A stretch of 64,000 bases of DNA. Source: Eubacteriales bacterium. GTDB lineage: Bacteria > Bacillota > Clostridia > Lachnospirales > Lachnospiraceae. Shown piece after piece: positions 1 through 7,970 of the stretch. The stretch is taken from the NCBI GenBank assembly GCA_030525875.1, contig JAUNDV010000001.1, positions 97,785-161,784 of the forward strand. The letters run 5' to 3'. Each line of letters starts with the position of its first letter. Within the stretch, counting starts at the first letter, position 1. Under the pieces are notes generated by a model. It was not told where the DNA came from and did no database searches. It saw only the letters and a list, made by a program, of their open reading frames with translations. Both the position numbers and the translations under genes were made by a program.

Positions 1-1
1 C

Positions 2-550
2 GACCATACAGCAGAAACAATGGAAGCCCTCAAAATAGTTGAAGAAGATACAAATATGCTTCTTGATGAGCTTAAGAAAAATACAAAGATCGATGGAATT
101 TATTATAGTGTCCAGATGCTTCAGCATGAAGAGGCTGACGAGGAATTCCATAATAAGTGGATCGTTCCAAGTGATCTTGTAACATTAAAGAAAATTAATG
201 AGAACTGGGAATATAATATGCTTCATATTTGTGGATATGAGCATTATCATAACAATGTACGTTTCTATACCCAGTATCCATGCAAGGCATATAACTGGGC
301 AACTCATACAGATAAGATTGATATGAAGGAAGGAAAGGAAATATTTGAAGGTCACTGCGTATGTGGTGGATTCGATAATAATGCAGGAACACTGATAGAG
401 ACAGGAACAATAGAAGAACTCAAAGCATACACAAAGGAAATAATTGAGCATGCGGGCAGAGAAGGTCTTATAATTGGTGCTGACTGTACAATTCCTCCAA
501 CAATAGATGTAGCAAGACTTGAAGCTATAAGAGATGCAGGAAGATTATAA
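2..550 (+). CDS. Uroporphyrinogen decarboxylase (URO-D)-like protein, 3' part only
   Basis: The reading frame is already open at base 2 and runs to the TAA at 548-550, so the gene begins upstream of the window; an internal ATG at base 20 is not a credible start. About 183 C-terminal residues are visible. The stretch LHICGYEHYHNN and the ending with GADCTIPP followed by a helix fit the C-terminal half of the URO-D/MetE-like TIM barrel family, often found in Clostridia beside corrinoid proteins and methyltransferases rather than in haem synthesis. The true substrate cannot be judged without the N-terminal half and upstream neighbours. Confidence 0.7.
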   Translation, partial: DHTAETMEALKIVEEDTNMLLDELKKNTKIDGIYYSVQMLQHEEADEEFHNKWIVPSDLVTLKKINENWEYNMLHICGYEHYHNNVRFYTQYPCKAYNWATHTDKIDMKEGKEIFEGHCVCGGFDNNAGTLIETGTIEELKAYTKEIIEHAGREGLIIGADCTIPPTIDVARLEAIRDAGRL

Positions 551-584
551 TTAATAGCTTAATCATATATCATAACCAATTTCT

Positions 585-623
585 GGCTGCTGCCTGTTTT
601 ATCAAGGTGGCAGCCAATTTTAT
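585..623 (+). terminator. Rho-independent terminator of the URO-D-like gene
   Basis: An 11-bp stem (585-595 with 605-615, counting two G-U pairs) closes a 9-nt loop and is followed by a short, broken T run. It lies 35 bases after the stop codon and just before the tRNA promoter. Confidence 0.7.
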
Positions 624-654
624 AAGATATAGAAGATATTTGCATCAAAAAGGC

Positions 655-683
655 TTGACACACAAATATATATATATTATACT
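655..683 (+). promoter_or_regulatory. Sigma-70-type promoter for tRNA-Cys
   Basis: TTGACA (655-660), a spacer of exactly 17 bp and TATACT (678-683) lie 24 bases before the mature 5' end of the tRNA. This is one of the best matches to the vegetative consensus in the window. Confidence 0.85.
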
Positions 684-706
684 AAACAAGCTTAATTAAA
701 TAGCAA

Positions 707-777
707 GGCGCAGTAGCCAAGCGGTAAGGCGTAGGTCTGCAACACCTTGATCACCGGTTCAAATCCGGTCTGCGCCT
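707..777 (+). tRNA. tRNA-Cys (anticodon GCA)
   Basis: The cloverleaf can be drawn directly: acceptor stem GGCGCAG/CTGCGCC (707-713 with 770-776), D stem GCC/GGC, anticodon loop CTGCAAC with GCA at 739-741, and T arm ACCGG-TTCAAAT-CCGGT. The discriminator base is T, as expected for cysteine. CCA is not encoded. The outermost anticodon-stem pair (732/748) is a T-T mismatch, the only irregularity seen. Confidence 0.95.
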
Positions 778-783
778 CTATAA

Positions 784-815
784 ACCTCGAGAGAATATTC
801 TTTCGGGGTTTTTTG
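784..815 (+). terminator. Terminator of the tRNA-Cys unit
   Basis: An imperfect hairpin (CCTCGAGAG paired with CTTTCGGGG) ends in a TTTTTT run, starting only 7 bases after the tRNA. With the promoter at 655 it defines a single-gene transcription unit. Confidence 0.75.
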
Positions 816-903
816 TTATGTAAATTTTTGATAATGCATATTATGCACTTTTTCCTAATACACAAACAATTCTATGTGCTATAACTACAGTAAAGGTAGG
901 GCA

Positions 904-1938
904 ATGAAAATGAAAATAAATAAGATGAAAAATACAGTATTGTTAATATTTGCTTTTATATCTGCTGCATGTTTATGCGGATGCGGAAAAACTCAGTATG
1001 CAGATGGTGAAAATATACTTGAGGAGCTTCCAGAAGATAAAAAACTGGTTGTATATACCTCCCACAAAAAAGAAACCTATGAACCTGTGATTTCAGAGTT
1101 TGAAGAAAGAACAGGGATATGGGTAGATGTTCATACTGGAGGAACGATGGAGCTTATGGAGAAAATAAGTTCTTCAGAAAATGAAGAGGCAGACATTATG
1201 TTTGGAGGCGGCGTAGAAAGCTACGAGGCCTTTAAGGCTTGTTTTGAGGCTTATAGCTGTAAGGAAAAGGATAAGATACAAGAAGAATTTAAAAACACTG
1301 AAAATATATGGACAGCATTTACAGAGCTGCCAATTGTATTTATATATAATAAAAAGCTTGTATCTGAGGATATGGCTCCTAGAAGCTGGAATGAAATTTT
1401 AGAATTAAAGTGGACAGGTAAGATAGCCTTTGCAGATCCTCTTAATTCTGGAAGCAGCTGTACTGCACTTGAGACAATGCTTAAGGTTACAAATGATAGT
1501 GACATAATAGAGAAGTTCTACAATCAGCTTGCAGGAAGACAAAGTCCGGGATCAGGATATGTAATAGATGAGGTTTCAAAGGGCAGGGCACTTATAGGTA
1601 TAACGCTTGAAGAAACTGCACTTAAGGCTATAGATGCAGGAAAAGACATAGCAATAGTCTATCCTGAGGATGGAACCTCTGCCATACCTGACGGATGTGC
1701 AATTGTTAAAAATGCCCTTCATAAGGAAAATGCAAAACTGTTTATAGACTTTATTATAAGCAGCGATGTACAGAGACTAGCCTCGGAAAATTTATACAGA
1801 AGGTCAGTTAGACGAGATATTGTAGATGAAAAAGAGAGTATAGATATTATTAATTTTAATATAAAAGAAGCAGTTTACGAGCAGAAGCAGATATTAGAGC
1901 TATGGAAAAAGCTTCGTACTGGAAGGGAGAAGAAGTGA
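904..1938 (+). CDS. Extracellular solute-binding lipoprotein, probably the sensory partner of the downstream kinase
   Basis: A 344-residue protein of the iron/AfuA-PgtC type of ABC solute-binding proteins. The start at 904 is preferred over an ATG at 874 because an AGGTAGGG ribosome site precedes it and the product then begins with a lysine-rich signal peptide ending in a Cys-rich lipobox (residues 20-27). The line VVYTSHKKETYEPVISEFE is the typical first strand and helix of this fold. Its stop overlaps the kinase start by 4 bases (GTGA), so the two are translationally coupled. As a second solute-binding protein serves the transporter, this copy is more likely a sensing subunit, as PgtC is for PgtB. 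The ligand is unknown. Confidence 0.8.
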   Translation: MKMKINKMKNTVLLIFAFISAACLCGCGKTQYADGENILEELPEDKKLVVYTSHKKETYEPVISEFEERTGIWVDVHTGGTMELMEKISSSENEEADIMFGGGVESYEAFKACFEAYSCKEKDKIQEEFKNTENIWTAFTELPIVFIYNKKLVSEDMAPRSWNEILELKWTGKIAFADPLNSGSSCTALETMLKVTNDSDIIEKFYNQLAGRQSPGSGYVIDEVSKGRALIGITLEETALKAIDAGKDIAIVYPEDGTSAIPDGCAIVKNALHKENAKLFIDFIISSDVQRLASENLYRRSVRRDIVDEKESIDIINFNIKEAVYEQKQILELWKKLRTGREKK

Positions 1939-3680
1939 AATCAGATAAGATTAAGTATTCATTTAGAAAAAAGCTTCTCCTTTGTTTTGTAATTTCATCT
2001 GTAATACCCATTGTGCTTTCCTGCATTTTCCTTATACAAAGTATGAAATTTAAGGTTCAGCTTGACTATACCAGAAGAAATAATGAAATGGTGGCTGTTA
2101 TTGAAGATAAATTTTCAGAAACTTTTGCTGAAATCGAGGATATAGCGGGACAGTTTGCGGAAACAGCTTATATAAAAGAAGCGATGGAAAATAGCATCGT
2201 AGATAATAAGTATGTATACAATAAACTGTACGATTTAAGTTCTGGACTAAGAGATAAAGCTATTTTCAGTATATATTCGGTAGAAGGAAAATGCCTTTAT
2301 ACTACAGGTAATACAGATGAAGCAAAAAAACTTCCGAATTACTGCGGTATATTAAAAACCGCAAATACACATAGAGATAGCATGGTGGTAAGGAAGGAGC
2401 AGCACTATAGGTCTGACGAAACTATCCTCTTGAGATCAGTAAAGGCCATTATAAATGAGCAGGACGAAATAGTTGGATATTTTTCTGCTGCCATGGGAGA
2501 AAGAGAATTAGAAAATATATTGAAGGGATGTTATAGCAGTAAGGACAAGCTTTATATTTTCAATGAATTTCTGGAACCTGTATATATGGCAGGGGTGCAG
2601 GATGAAGAAAATGTTATAACGGAATTAAGGCATAGATATTTTACTGAAAATGATATCAATGGGCCACGTATGAATAAGACTGTAAGTATTGATGCCATAG
2701 AGGACTATGGCCTTTATGTTTTGCTTGTAAGACCTGAAATATTTACAGGGGATATTACAAAGAGCATGTATATTGTTCTTGTTATTCTTGCTGTATTAAG
2801 CTTTATACTGTGTTTTGTGATAAGCAGCAAAATGAGCAAGAGGCTGTATGAACCGGTTGATATTTTAAACAAGGGAATGAGCAGAGTAAGAGAAGGTGAT
2901 TTTGATGTAAGGCTGGTACCGGTAAGCGATGATGAACTAGGACAGCTTACAGATAATTTTAATGATATGGCACAGGATATAAAATCCTACATGGAGGAGC
3001 AGGTAAGGCAGCAGAAAAAGCTTAATGAAACAGAAACTGCCATGATGCAGGCTCAGCTTAATCCGCATTTCCTATACAATACGCTGGATACCATAAAATG
3101 GGCAGGTAAGGCCAATGGATCAAACGAGGTTGCGATTCTTTCAACGAGACTTGCTAAAATCCTCAGGGTAAGCATATCAGAGGATAAGTTTATAAAACTG
3201 GAGGATGAGCTGAAGCTGGTTGAATATTATGCAGAGATTCAGGAAATCAGGTTTGAAGGACATTTTGTTATAGAGGACAGGATACCAGAGGAAATGAAGT
3301 CCTGTTATGTTCCAAAGCTTGTAATCCAGCCTATAGTCGAAAATTCTGTAATACATGGCTTTAAGGACAGTAACGGTGGAAAAGTTATTATTTCAGGAAG
3401 TATAGTTAAGGAAGATTGCAAGGAAAAAATGCTTATAAATATTACTGATGATGGATGCGGAATCGATGAAGAGGTAATTGACAGACTTAACGATAAAAAC
3501 AGCGAAAATATGAGGGGACACATAGGCTTCTATAATGTAAAGAATATTATAAACTTGAACTATGGAACTGAATATGGTGTTGTAATAGGAAAAAATGAGC
3601 CACAAGGAACAAGGGTTACAATAAGTATGCCAGTAGTAAGGGGAGGTGAAGACCATGTTCAGACTGATAGTAGCAGATGA
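1935..3680 (+). CDS. Membrane histidine kinase, YesM/LytS type
   Basis: Sensor kinase with a first membrane segment at about residues 14-34, an extracellular sensing region, a second membrane segment before a HAMP linker, and a His_kinase/HATPase core. The phosphorylated His is in QLNPHFLYNTLD (His378); the N box VIQPIVENSVIHG and G box DDGCGI follow. A GTG at 1935, behind GGAAGGGAG and overlapping the previous stop, is chosen over an upstream ATG at 1902 without a ribosome site. The 3' end overlaps the regulator gene by 26 bases. It probably receives its signal through the lipoprotein encoded just upstream. Confidence 0.88.
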   Translation: MKSDKIKYSFRKKLLLCFVISSVIPIVLSCIFLIQSMKFKVQLDYTRRNNEMVAVIEDKFSETFAEIEDIAGQFAETAYIKEAMENSIVDNKYVYNKLYDLSSGLRDKAIFSIYSVEGKCLYTTGNTDEAKKLPNYCGILKTANTHRDSMVVRKEQHYRSDETILLRSVKAIINEQDEIVGYFSAAMGERELENILKGCYSSKDKLYIFNEFLEPVYMAGVQDEENVITELRHRYFTENDINGPRMNKTVSIDAIEDYGLYVLLVRPEIFTGDITKSMYIVLVILAVLSFILCFVISSKMSKRLYEPVDILNKGMSRVREGDFDVRLVPVSDDELGQLTDNFNDMAQDIKSYMEEQVRQQKKLNETETAMMQAQLNPHFLYNTLDTIKWAGKANGSNEVAILSTRLAKILRVSISEDKFIKLEDELKLVEYYAEIQEIRFEGHFVIEDRIPEEMKSCYVPKLVIQPIVENSVIHGFKDSNGGKVIISGSIVKEDCKEKMLINITDDGCGIDEEVIDRLNDKNSENMRGHIGFYNVKNIINLNYGTEYGVVIGKNEPQGTRVTISMPVVRGGEDHVQTDSSR

Positions 3681-4467
3681 TGAAAAATTTGTTCGTCAAG
3701 GAATAATTCGTGAAACAGACTGGAAGGCACTTAATTGTGAGGTTGTTGCAGAAGCTGTTGACGGTCTTGATGCACTTGAAAAGATAAGAAAGTTTAAACC
3801 TGATTTTGCTATATGTGATATAAGGATGCCAAAGCTTAGTGGAATAGAAATGCTGAGGATACTTAGAAATGAAAATAATAAGATTCCTGTTATATTTCTT
3901 ACCGCATATAATGAATTTGACTATGCCGTTTCAGCATTAAAGCTATATGCATCTGATTATATTTTAAAGCCATTTGATGACGGGGAGCTGGAAGAGGCTG
4001 TCAAAAAGCTGGAGCTTAAGCTTGCTGAAAATGAGAAAGAACAAGGCAGGAGTGATAAAGAAAATAACAAACAAATACTTGGCTATGAATATCTTAAGCC
4101 AGAGCTTGATAAGTACAAGGGCGCCTATACCAGAGAGGCCATAAAGTACATAATAGAACATGTAAATGAAAATGGAATCAGTATTAAACTTATAGCAGAC
4201 AGTATAGGAATTAGCGAAGGACATCTGAGCCATATATTTAAAAAGGAAACGGGAGAAACTCTTGCTTCATATATTACTAAATGTAAGATAGATGCAGCAA
4301 AGCAAATGCTTGAGGATTGCAGATACAAGGTATATGAGGTTGCAGAGCTGGTTGGATATAAGGATATATCTTATTTTTCAAGTACTTTTAAGAAACTTAC
4401 AGGTATGAGCCCTATTGAATATCAGGAAAGGACGGTACAGGATAAAAGTACGGAATCATACAATTAA
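3655..4467 (+). CDS. Response regulator, YesN type (receiver plus AraC HTH)
   Basis: The N-terminal receiver has the acidic pair at residues 8-9, phosphoacceptor Asp55 in ICDIRMPK and the switch Lys in YILKPF. The last 100 residues form two helix-turn-helix motifs of the AraC family (ISIKLIADSIGISEGHLSHIF, then VYEVAELVGYKDISYFSSTF; shown shortened). The ATG at 3655 sits 8 bases after GGGGAGG; an in-frame GTG at 3646 lies inside that ribosome site. Paired with the kinase upstream, it most likely controls the solute-binding protein and transporter genes that follow. Confidence 0.9.
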   Translation: MFRLIVADDEKFVRQGIIRETDWKALNCEVVAEAVDGLDALEKIRKFKPDFAICDIRMPKLSGIEMLRILRNENNKIPVIFLTAYNEFDYAVSALKLYASDYILKPFDDGELEEAVKKLELKLAENEKEQGRSDKENNKQILGYEYLKPELDKYKGAYTREAIKYIIEHVNENGISIKLIADSIGISEGHLSHIFKKETGETLASYITKCKIDAAKQMLEDCRYKVYEVAELVGYKDISYFSSTFKKLTGMSPIEYQERTVQDKSTESYN

Positions 4468-4615
4468 ATAAAGAAGAAAATAGAAATTAGCAGAAAAAAC
4501 AAAGAAATAACAGGTTTACCCTCTGTTTTGGAAATATATATTTTTATAAAATATATACAACAGATAACGATTAGCGCATAAGATAATGTGCACAATATAC
4601 AAAAGGAGGGAAACT

Positions 4616-6028
4616 ATGAAAAAAGGTATAGCATCATTACTGGTTGCTTCTATGCTGGTTATGAGTCTGGGAGCATGTGGAAAGAAAGCAGAGCCTACGG
4701 AGTCTTCAGCTCAGGATGCTGCAACTAATACAGAAGTAGAGACAGAGGCTAAGGCTGAGGAACCTCAGGGAGAGCTCTCAGAGGTTGATAAGATTATTCT
4801 TGAGGCTGAGGGAATGAGCATGGAAGAGCTTGCAAAGAAGGCAATTGAGGAGTCAAATGGCAAGACCTTCTATGGTGTTGGAAATTCAAGCCGAGGCAAG
4901 ACTGCACTTCCATTATTTATTGAGTATCTTCAGTCAATTGATCCATCCTATAGCATGGAATATGAGTGGCAGCAGCCAAAGAACAATAAGATATTTGAGC
5001 AGCTTTCAGCAGACTCACTTAAGGATCAGGGAACCTTTGCAATGACTCTTATACAGGACGGAAATCAGATTGAGTCAAAGATGGTGCAGACAGGAATCCT
5101 TAAGACCTTTATACCAAAGGAGTGGGCTGAGGCAAATGGAACATCAGCAGCAGAATATAATGGCTTCTTACCATTACAGACCTTAAATAAGGTATTTATG
5201 TATAACACAACAGGAGATGTCAGGTTTACAAACTGCTGGGATTTCGTAGCGAAGGATGTACATCCATTATTCATGGACATTGATTCTGAAATCGTAGGAA
5301 AGAACTTCTTATACATGCTTACAGCTGATAAATATGCAACTTACTTAAAGGATGCCTATGATGCACTTCCAGAGGATAAGAAGGCATATTTCCAGCCAGT
5401 AATAGAAGAGGTCAAGACAGATGCAGAAGATTTGGGACTTGGAGAAAATGGAGCCTATGCGCTTGCATGGATTAAGCTTTGGGTAGAGAACTACAATGCA
5501 CAGACAGATGATGGACCTATCTGTAATACGCTTGTAACAGATTCAGCAACAGACCAGTCAGGATTGCTTGTTTATTCTAAGCTTCGTTCAGTTGAGGAAT
5601 CAGCAGGTGTTTCACTTAATAACATCAATGTAGCTGCATACAATGATGGATATAAGGGAATCGGCGGATATGGCTACTGCCATTACCTCTTTGTAACAGA
5701 TAATTCACCACTTCCATGGACAGCATGTGCATTTATAGCATATATGACATGTACAGAGGATGGTTTCAGTGCATGGGGCAAGGATATGGGCGGATACTCA
5801 TCTAACCCAGAGGTTGCAAAGGCTATAGAGGCAACATACCAGCACAGTAAAGGCGGTATGAATGAAGCTGGAGAAGTAGTATTTGATTGTAAGAACGATC
5901 GTGGCTATGACTGGTGGGTAAATGAAGGACAGCTTGTACTTGAGGATCCTGAATATTGCAGTTCAGTTGCATTTACAGTAGGAAGCTGGATCGAAATGCT
6001 TACAAAGTATAGTGATGCTGCTAAGTAA
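4616..6028 (+). CDS. ABC transporter solute-binding lipoprotein
   Basis: A 470-residue exported lipoprotein: MKKGIASLLVASMLVMSLG is a clear signal peptide and LGAC the lipobox, followed by an acidic, low-complexity linker to about residue 60. The start follows AAAGGAGGG at 7 bases; an upstream in-frame ATG at 4586 would put ten residues in front of the signal peptide. It precedes the permease and ATPase genes and is probably the transport receptor. The substrate is not evident; the permease type suggests a ferric-, polyamine- or organophosphonate-like class, but this is inference only. Confidence 0.85.
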   Translation: MKKGIASLLVASMLVMSLGACGKKAEPTESSAQDAATNTEVETEAKAEEPQGELSEVDKIILEAEGMSMEELAKKAIEESNGKTFYGVGNSSRGKTALPLFIEYLQSIDPSYSMEYEWQQPKNNKIFEQLSADSLKDQGTFAMTLIQDGNQIESKMVQTGILKTFIPKEWAEANGTSAAEYNGFLPLQTLNKVFMYNTTGDVRFTNCWDFVAKDVHPLFMDIDSEIVGKNFLYMLTADKYATYLKDAYDALPEDKKAYFQPVIEEVKTDAEDLGLGENGAYALAWIKLWVENYNAQTDDGPICNTLVTDSATDQSGLLVYSKLRSVEESAGVSLNNINVAAYNDGYKGIGGYGYCHYLFVTDNSPLPWTACAFIAYMTCTEDGFSAWGKDMGGYSSNPEVAKAIEATYQHSKGGMNEAGEVVFDCKNDRGYDWWVNEGQLVLEDPEYCSSVAFTVGSWIEMLTKYSDAAK

Positions 6029-6038
6029 GACTTGAATG

Positions 6039-6074
6039 GGGGTGTCGCAGACAAAATGCGGCACCTCATTTTAT
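6039..6074 (+). terminator. Hairpin between solute-binding protein and permease genes
   Basis: An 11-bp stem (6039-6049 with 6057-6067, G-U pairs included) and a 7-nt loop are followed by ATTTTATC, a weak T run. Placed inside the operon, it would let part of transcription through and protect the upstream mRNA, so the receptor is made in excess of the membrane parts. Confidence 0.65.
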
Positions 6075-6124
6075 CTAAAGCTGTCAGGAAATGACAGTGT
6101 GAAATTTGTTGAGGAAGCTTATTT

Positions 6125-7960
6125 ATGGAACAGGTAAAAATAAAAAACAATAAAAACAATACTGTTTCTTTAAATAAAGTAAGAACATATTTTTCCAAAC
6201 CGCAGAATATAATTCTTCTGCTGTTTGGAATCGTTCTTACTTTTACAACCTTTGCTCCGGTAGTAGCAATCGTCAGGGATACCATAATAATACATCCAGG
6301 AACCATAGATGCTCATCTTACAGGTAAGGTAAGCGGATATACTCTGGTAAACTACATAGATTTGTTTACAAGCCGTCTTGCAAAGGCTAATTTATGGAGA
6401 CCTCTTTTTAATACGGTAATGCTTGCCGTACTTACATGTGCAATTTCCATTTCTTATGGTGGTATATTTGCATTTCTTGTAACAAGAACAAACCTCAGAT
6501 TTAAAAAGTACTTAAGCTCTATATTTATTTTTCCATATATCATGCCTCAGTGGACCTTGGCTGTAGTATGGCAAAATCTTTTTAACAGTAATACGGTTGT
6601 GGGAACATCCAATGGACTTTTGGCATCTCTATTTGGAATACTGATGCCGAAGTGGTGGTGTCAGGGTTTGTTTCCGAGTGCTGTAGTGCTGGGACTGCAC
6701 TATGCTCCGTTTGCATATATTCTGATAGGAGATATTTTCAGAAATATGGATTCAAATCTGGAGGAAGCAGCTACCATACTTAATACGCCAAAATGGAAGA
6801 TAATGGGAAGAATTACACTTCCAATGGTCAAGCCTGCTATTCTTTCAACCATTTTGCTGGTATTTGGAAGTGCGATGGGAAGCTATCCTGTACCTCATTA
6901 TCTAGGACTTACGACTTTGTCCACAAAGTATATTTCACTTAATTCAAAATATACCGGAGAAGCAAGTATACTAGCTATCATAATGATGATCTTTGGTGTA
7001 CTCATTCTTACAATGAACCAGATGAGTCTCAAGAGCAGAAAAAATTATACTACAGTTACAGGTAAGGCTGGTCAGCTGTCGAAGATAAACCTTGGCAGTT
7101 TTGGAAGAAGCTTCATTGCTGTGATATTTATAATACTTACGTTCTTTACAAGTATTTTCCCTATATTTTCATTTGCACTCGAGACCTTCCTTCCAAATCC
7201 GGGAGACTACAGCTTCCTTTATACGGGAGATATGAGCAATCTCACCACAAAGTGGTGGCTTACAAATGAAAATATTACAGAGATGGGAATGTATGGACAA
7301 AAAGGAATACTTTATAATGAAACTATTTGGAGTGCCTTTGGAGGAACCATGCTGGTTGCCGTAAGCTGTGCTCTGATAGCAGGAACTATAGGTATGCTCA
7401 TCGGATATGCAGTGGCTAAAAATAGGAGAAGCAAATGGGCGAATTATGTTAACAGCGTTGCCTTCCTTCCATATCTTATGCCTTCAATTGCAGTTGGTGC
7501 AGCCTTCTTCATACTTTTCTCTAATGAAAAGGTAAACCTGTTTAATACATATACCTTACTTATCATTACAGGAACTATTAAATATATTCCATTTGCAAGC
7601 AGAAGTGCACTTAATTCCATGCTTCAGCTGAGCAATGAGATAGAGGAATCAGCAATAATACAGGATATTCCATGGTTTAAGAGAATGACAAGGATAATAA
7701 TACCTATTCAGAAATCAGCAATAATAAATGGATATATGCTTCCGTTTATGACCTGCCTTAGAGAGCTTTCACTGTTCCTGCTGTTGTGTACCCAGGGATT
7801 TATACTTTCAACGACCTTGGATTACTTTGATGAGATGGGATTGTATGCATTTTCAAGTGCTATAAACCTTATCCTTATCATAACCATACTTGTGTTTAAC
7901 ACAATAGTGAATAAGCTTACAGGCACCAGTCTTGATGATGGAATAGGATCTGAGGATTAG
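6125..7960 (+). CDS. ABC transporter permease, two fused transmembrane domains
   Basis: A 611-residue membrane protein made of two BPD_transp_1 units, as in FbpB, ThiP and PhnU-like permeases. Each half carries a cytoplasmic EAA loop that docks the ATPase: EEAATILNTPKWKIMGRI near residue 213 and EESAIIQDIPWFKRMTRI near residue 507. Roughly 12 hydrophobic segments are visible. A GAGGAAG ribosome site precedes the ATG. It forms the channel for the ATPase encoded 10 bases downstream, so one polypeptide supplies both permease subunits. Confidence 0.88.
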   Translation: MEQVKIKNNKNNTVSLNKVRTYFSKPQNIILLLFGIVLTFTTFAPVVAIVRDTIIIHPGTIDAHLTGKVSGYTLVNYIDLFTSRLAKANLWRPLFNTVMLAVLTCAISISYGGIFAFLVTRTNLRFKKYLSSIFIFPYIMPQWTLAVVWQNLFNSNTVVGTSNGLLASLFGILMPKWWCQGLFPSAVVLGLHYAPFAYILIGDIFRNMDSNLEEAATILNTPKWKIMGRITLPMVKPAILSTILLVFGSAMGSYPVPHYLGLTTLSTKYISLNSKYTGEASILAIIMMIFGVLILTMNQMSLKSRKNYTTVTGKAGQLSKINLGSFGRSFIAVIFIILTFFTSIFPIFSFALETFLPNPGDYSFLYTGDMSNLTTKWWLTNENITEMGMYGQKGILYNETIWSAFGGTMLVAVSCALIAGTIGMLIGYAVAKNRRSKWANYVNSVAFLPYLMPSIAVGAAFFILFSNEKVNLFNTYTLLIITGTIKYIPFASRSALNSMLQLSNEIEESAIIQDIPWFKRMTRIIIPIQKSAIINGYMLPFMTCLRELSLFLLLCTQGFILSTTLDYFDEMGLYAFSSAINLILIITILVFNTIVNKLTGTSLDDGIGSED

Positions 7961-7970
7961 GAGGGATTTT

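Noticed and set aside
835-847. Palindrome TGCATATTATGCA upstream of the first lipoprotein gene, with a loosely similar TAATGTGCAC upstream of 4616; possible binding site for the AraC-type regulator.
   Set aside because: The two sites share too few bases to call a motif in AT-rich DNA.
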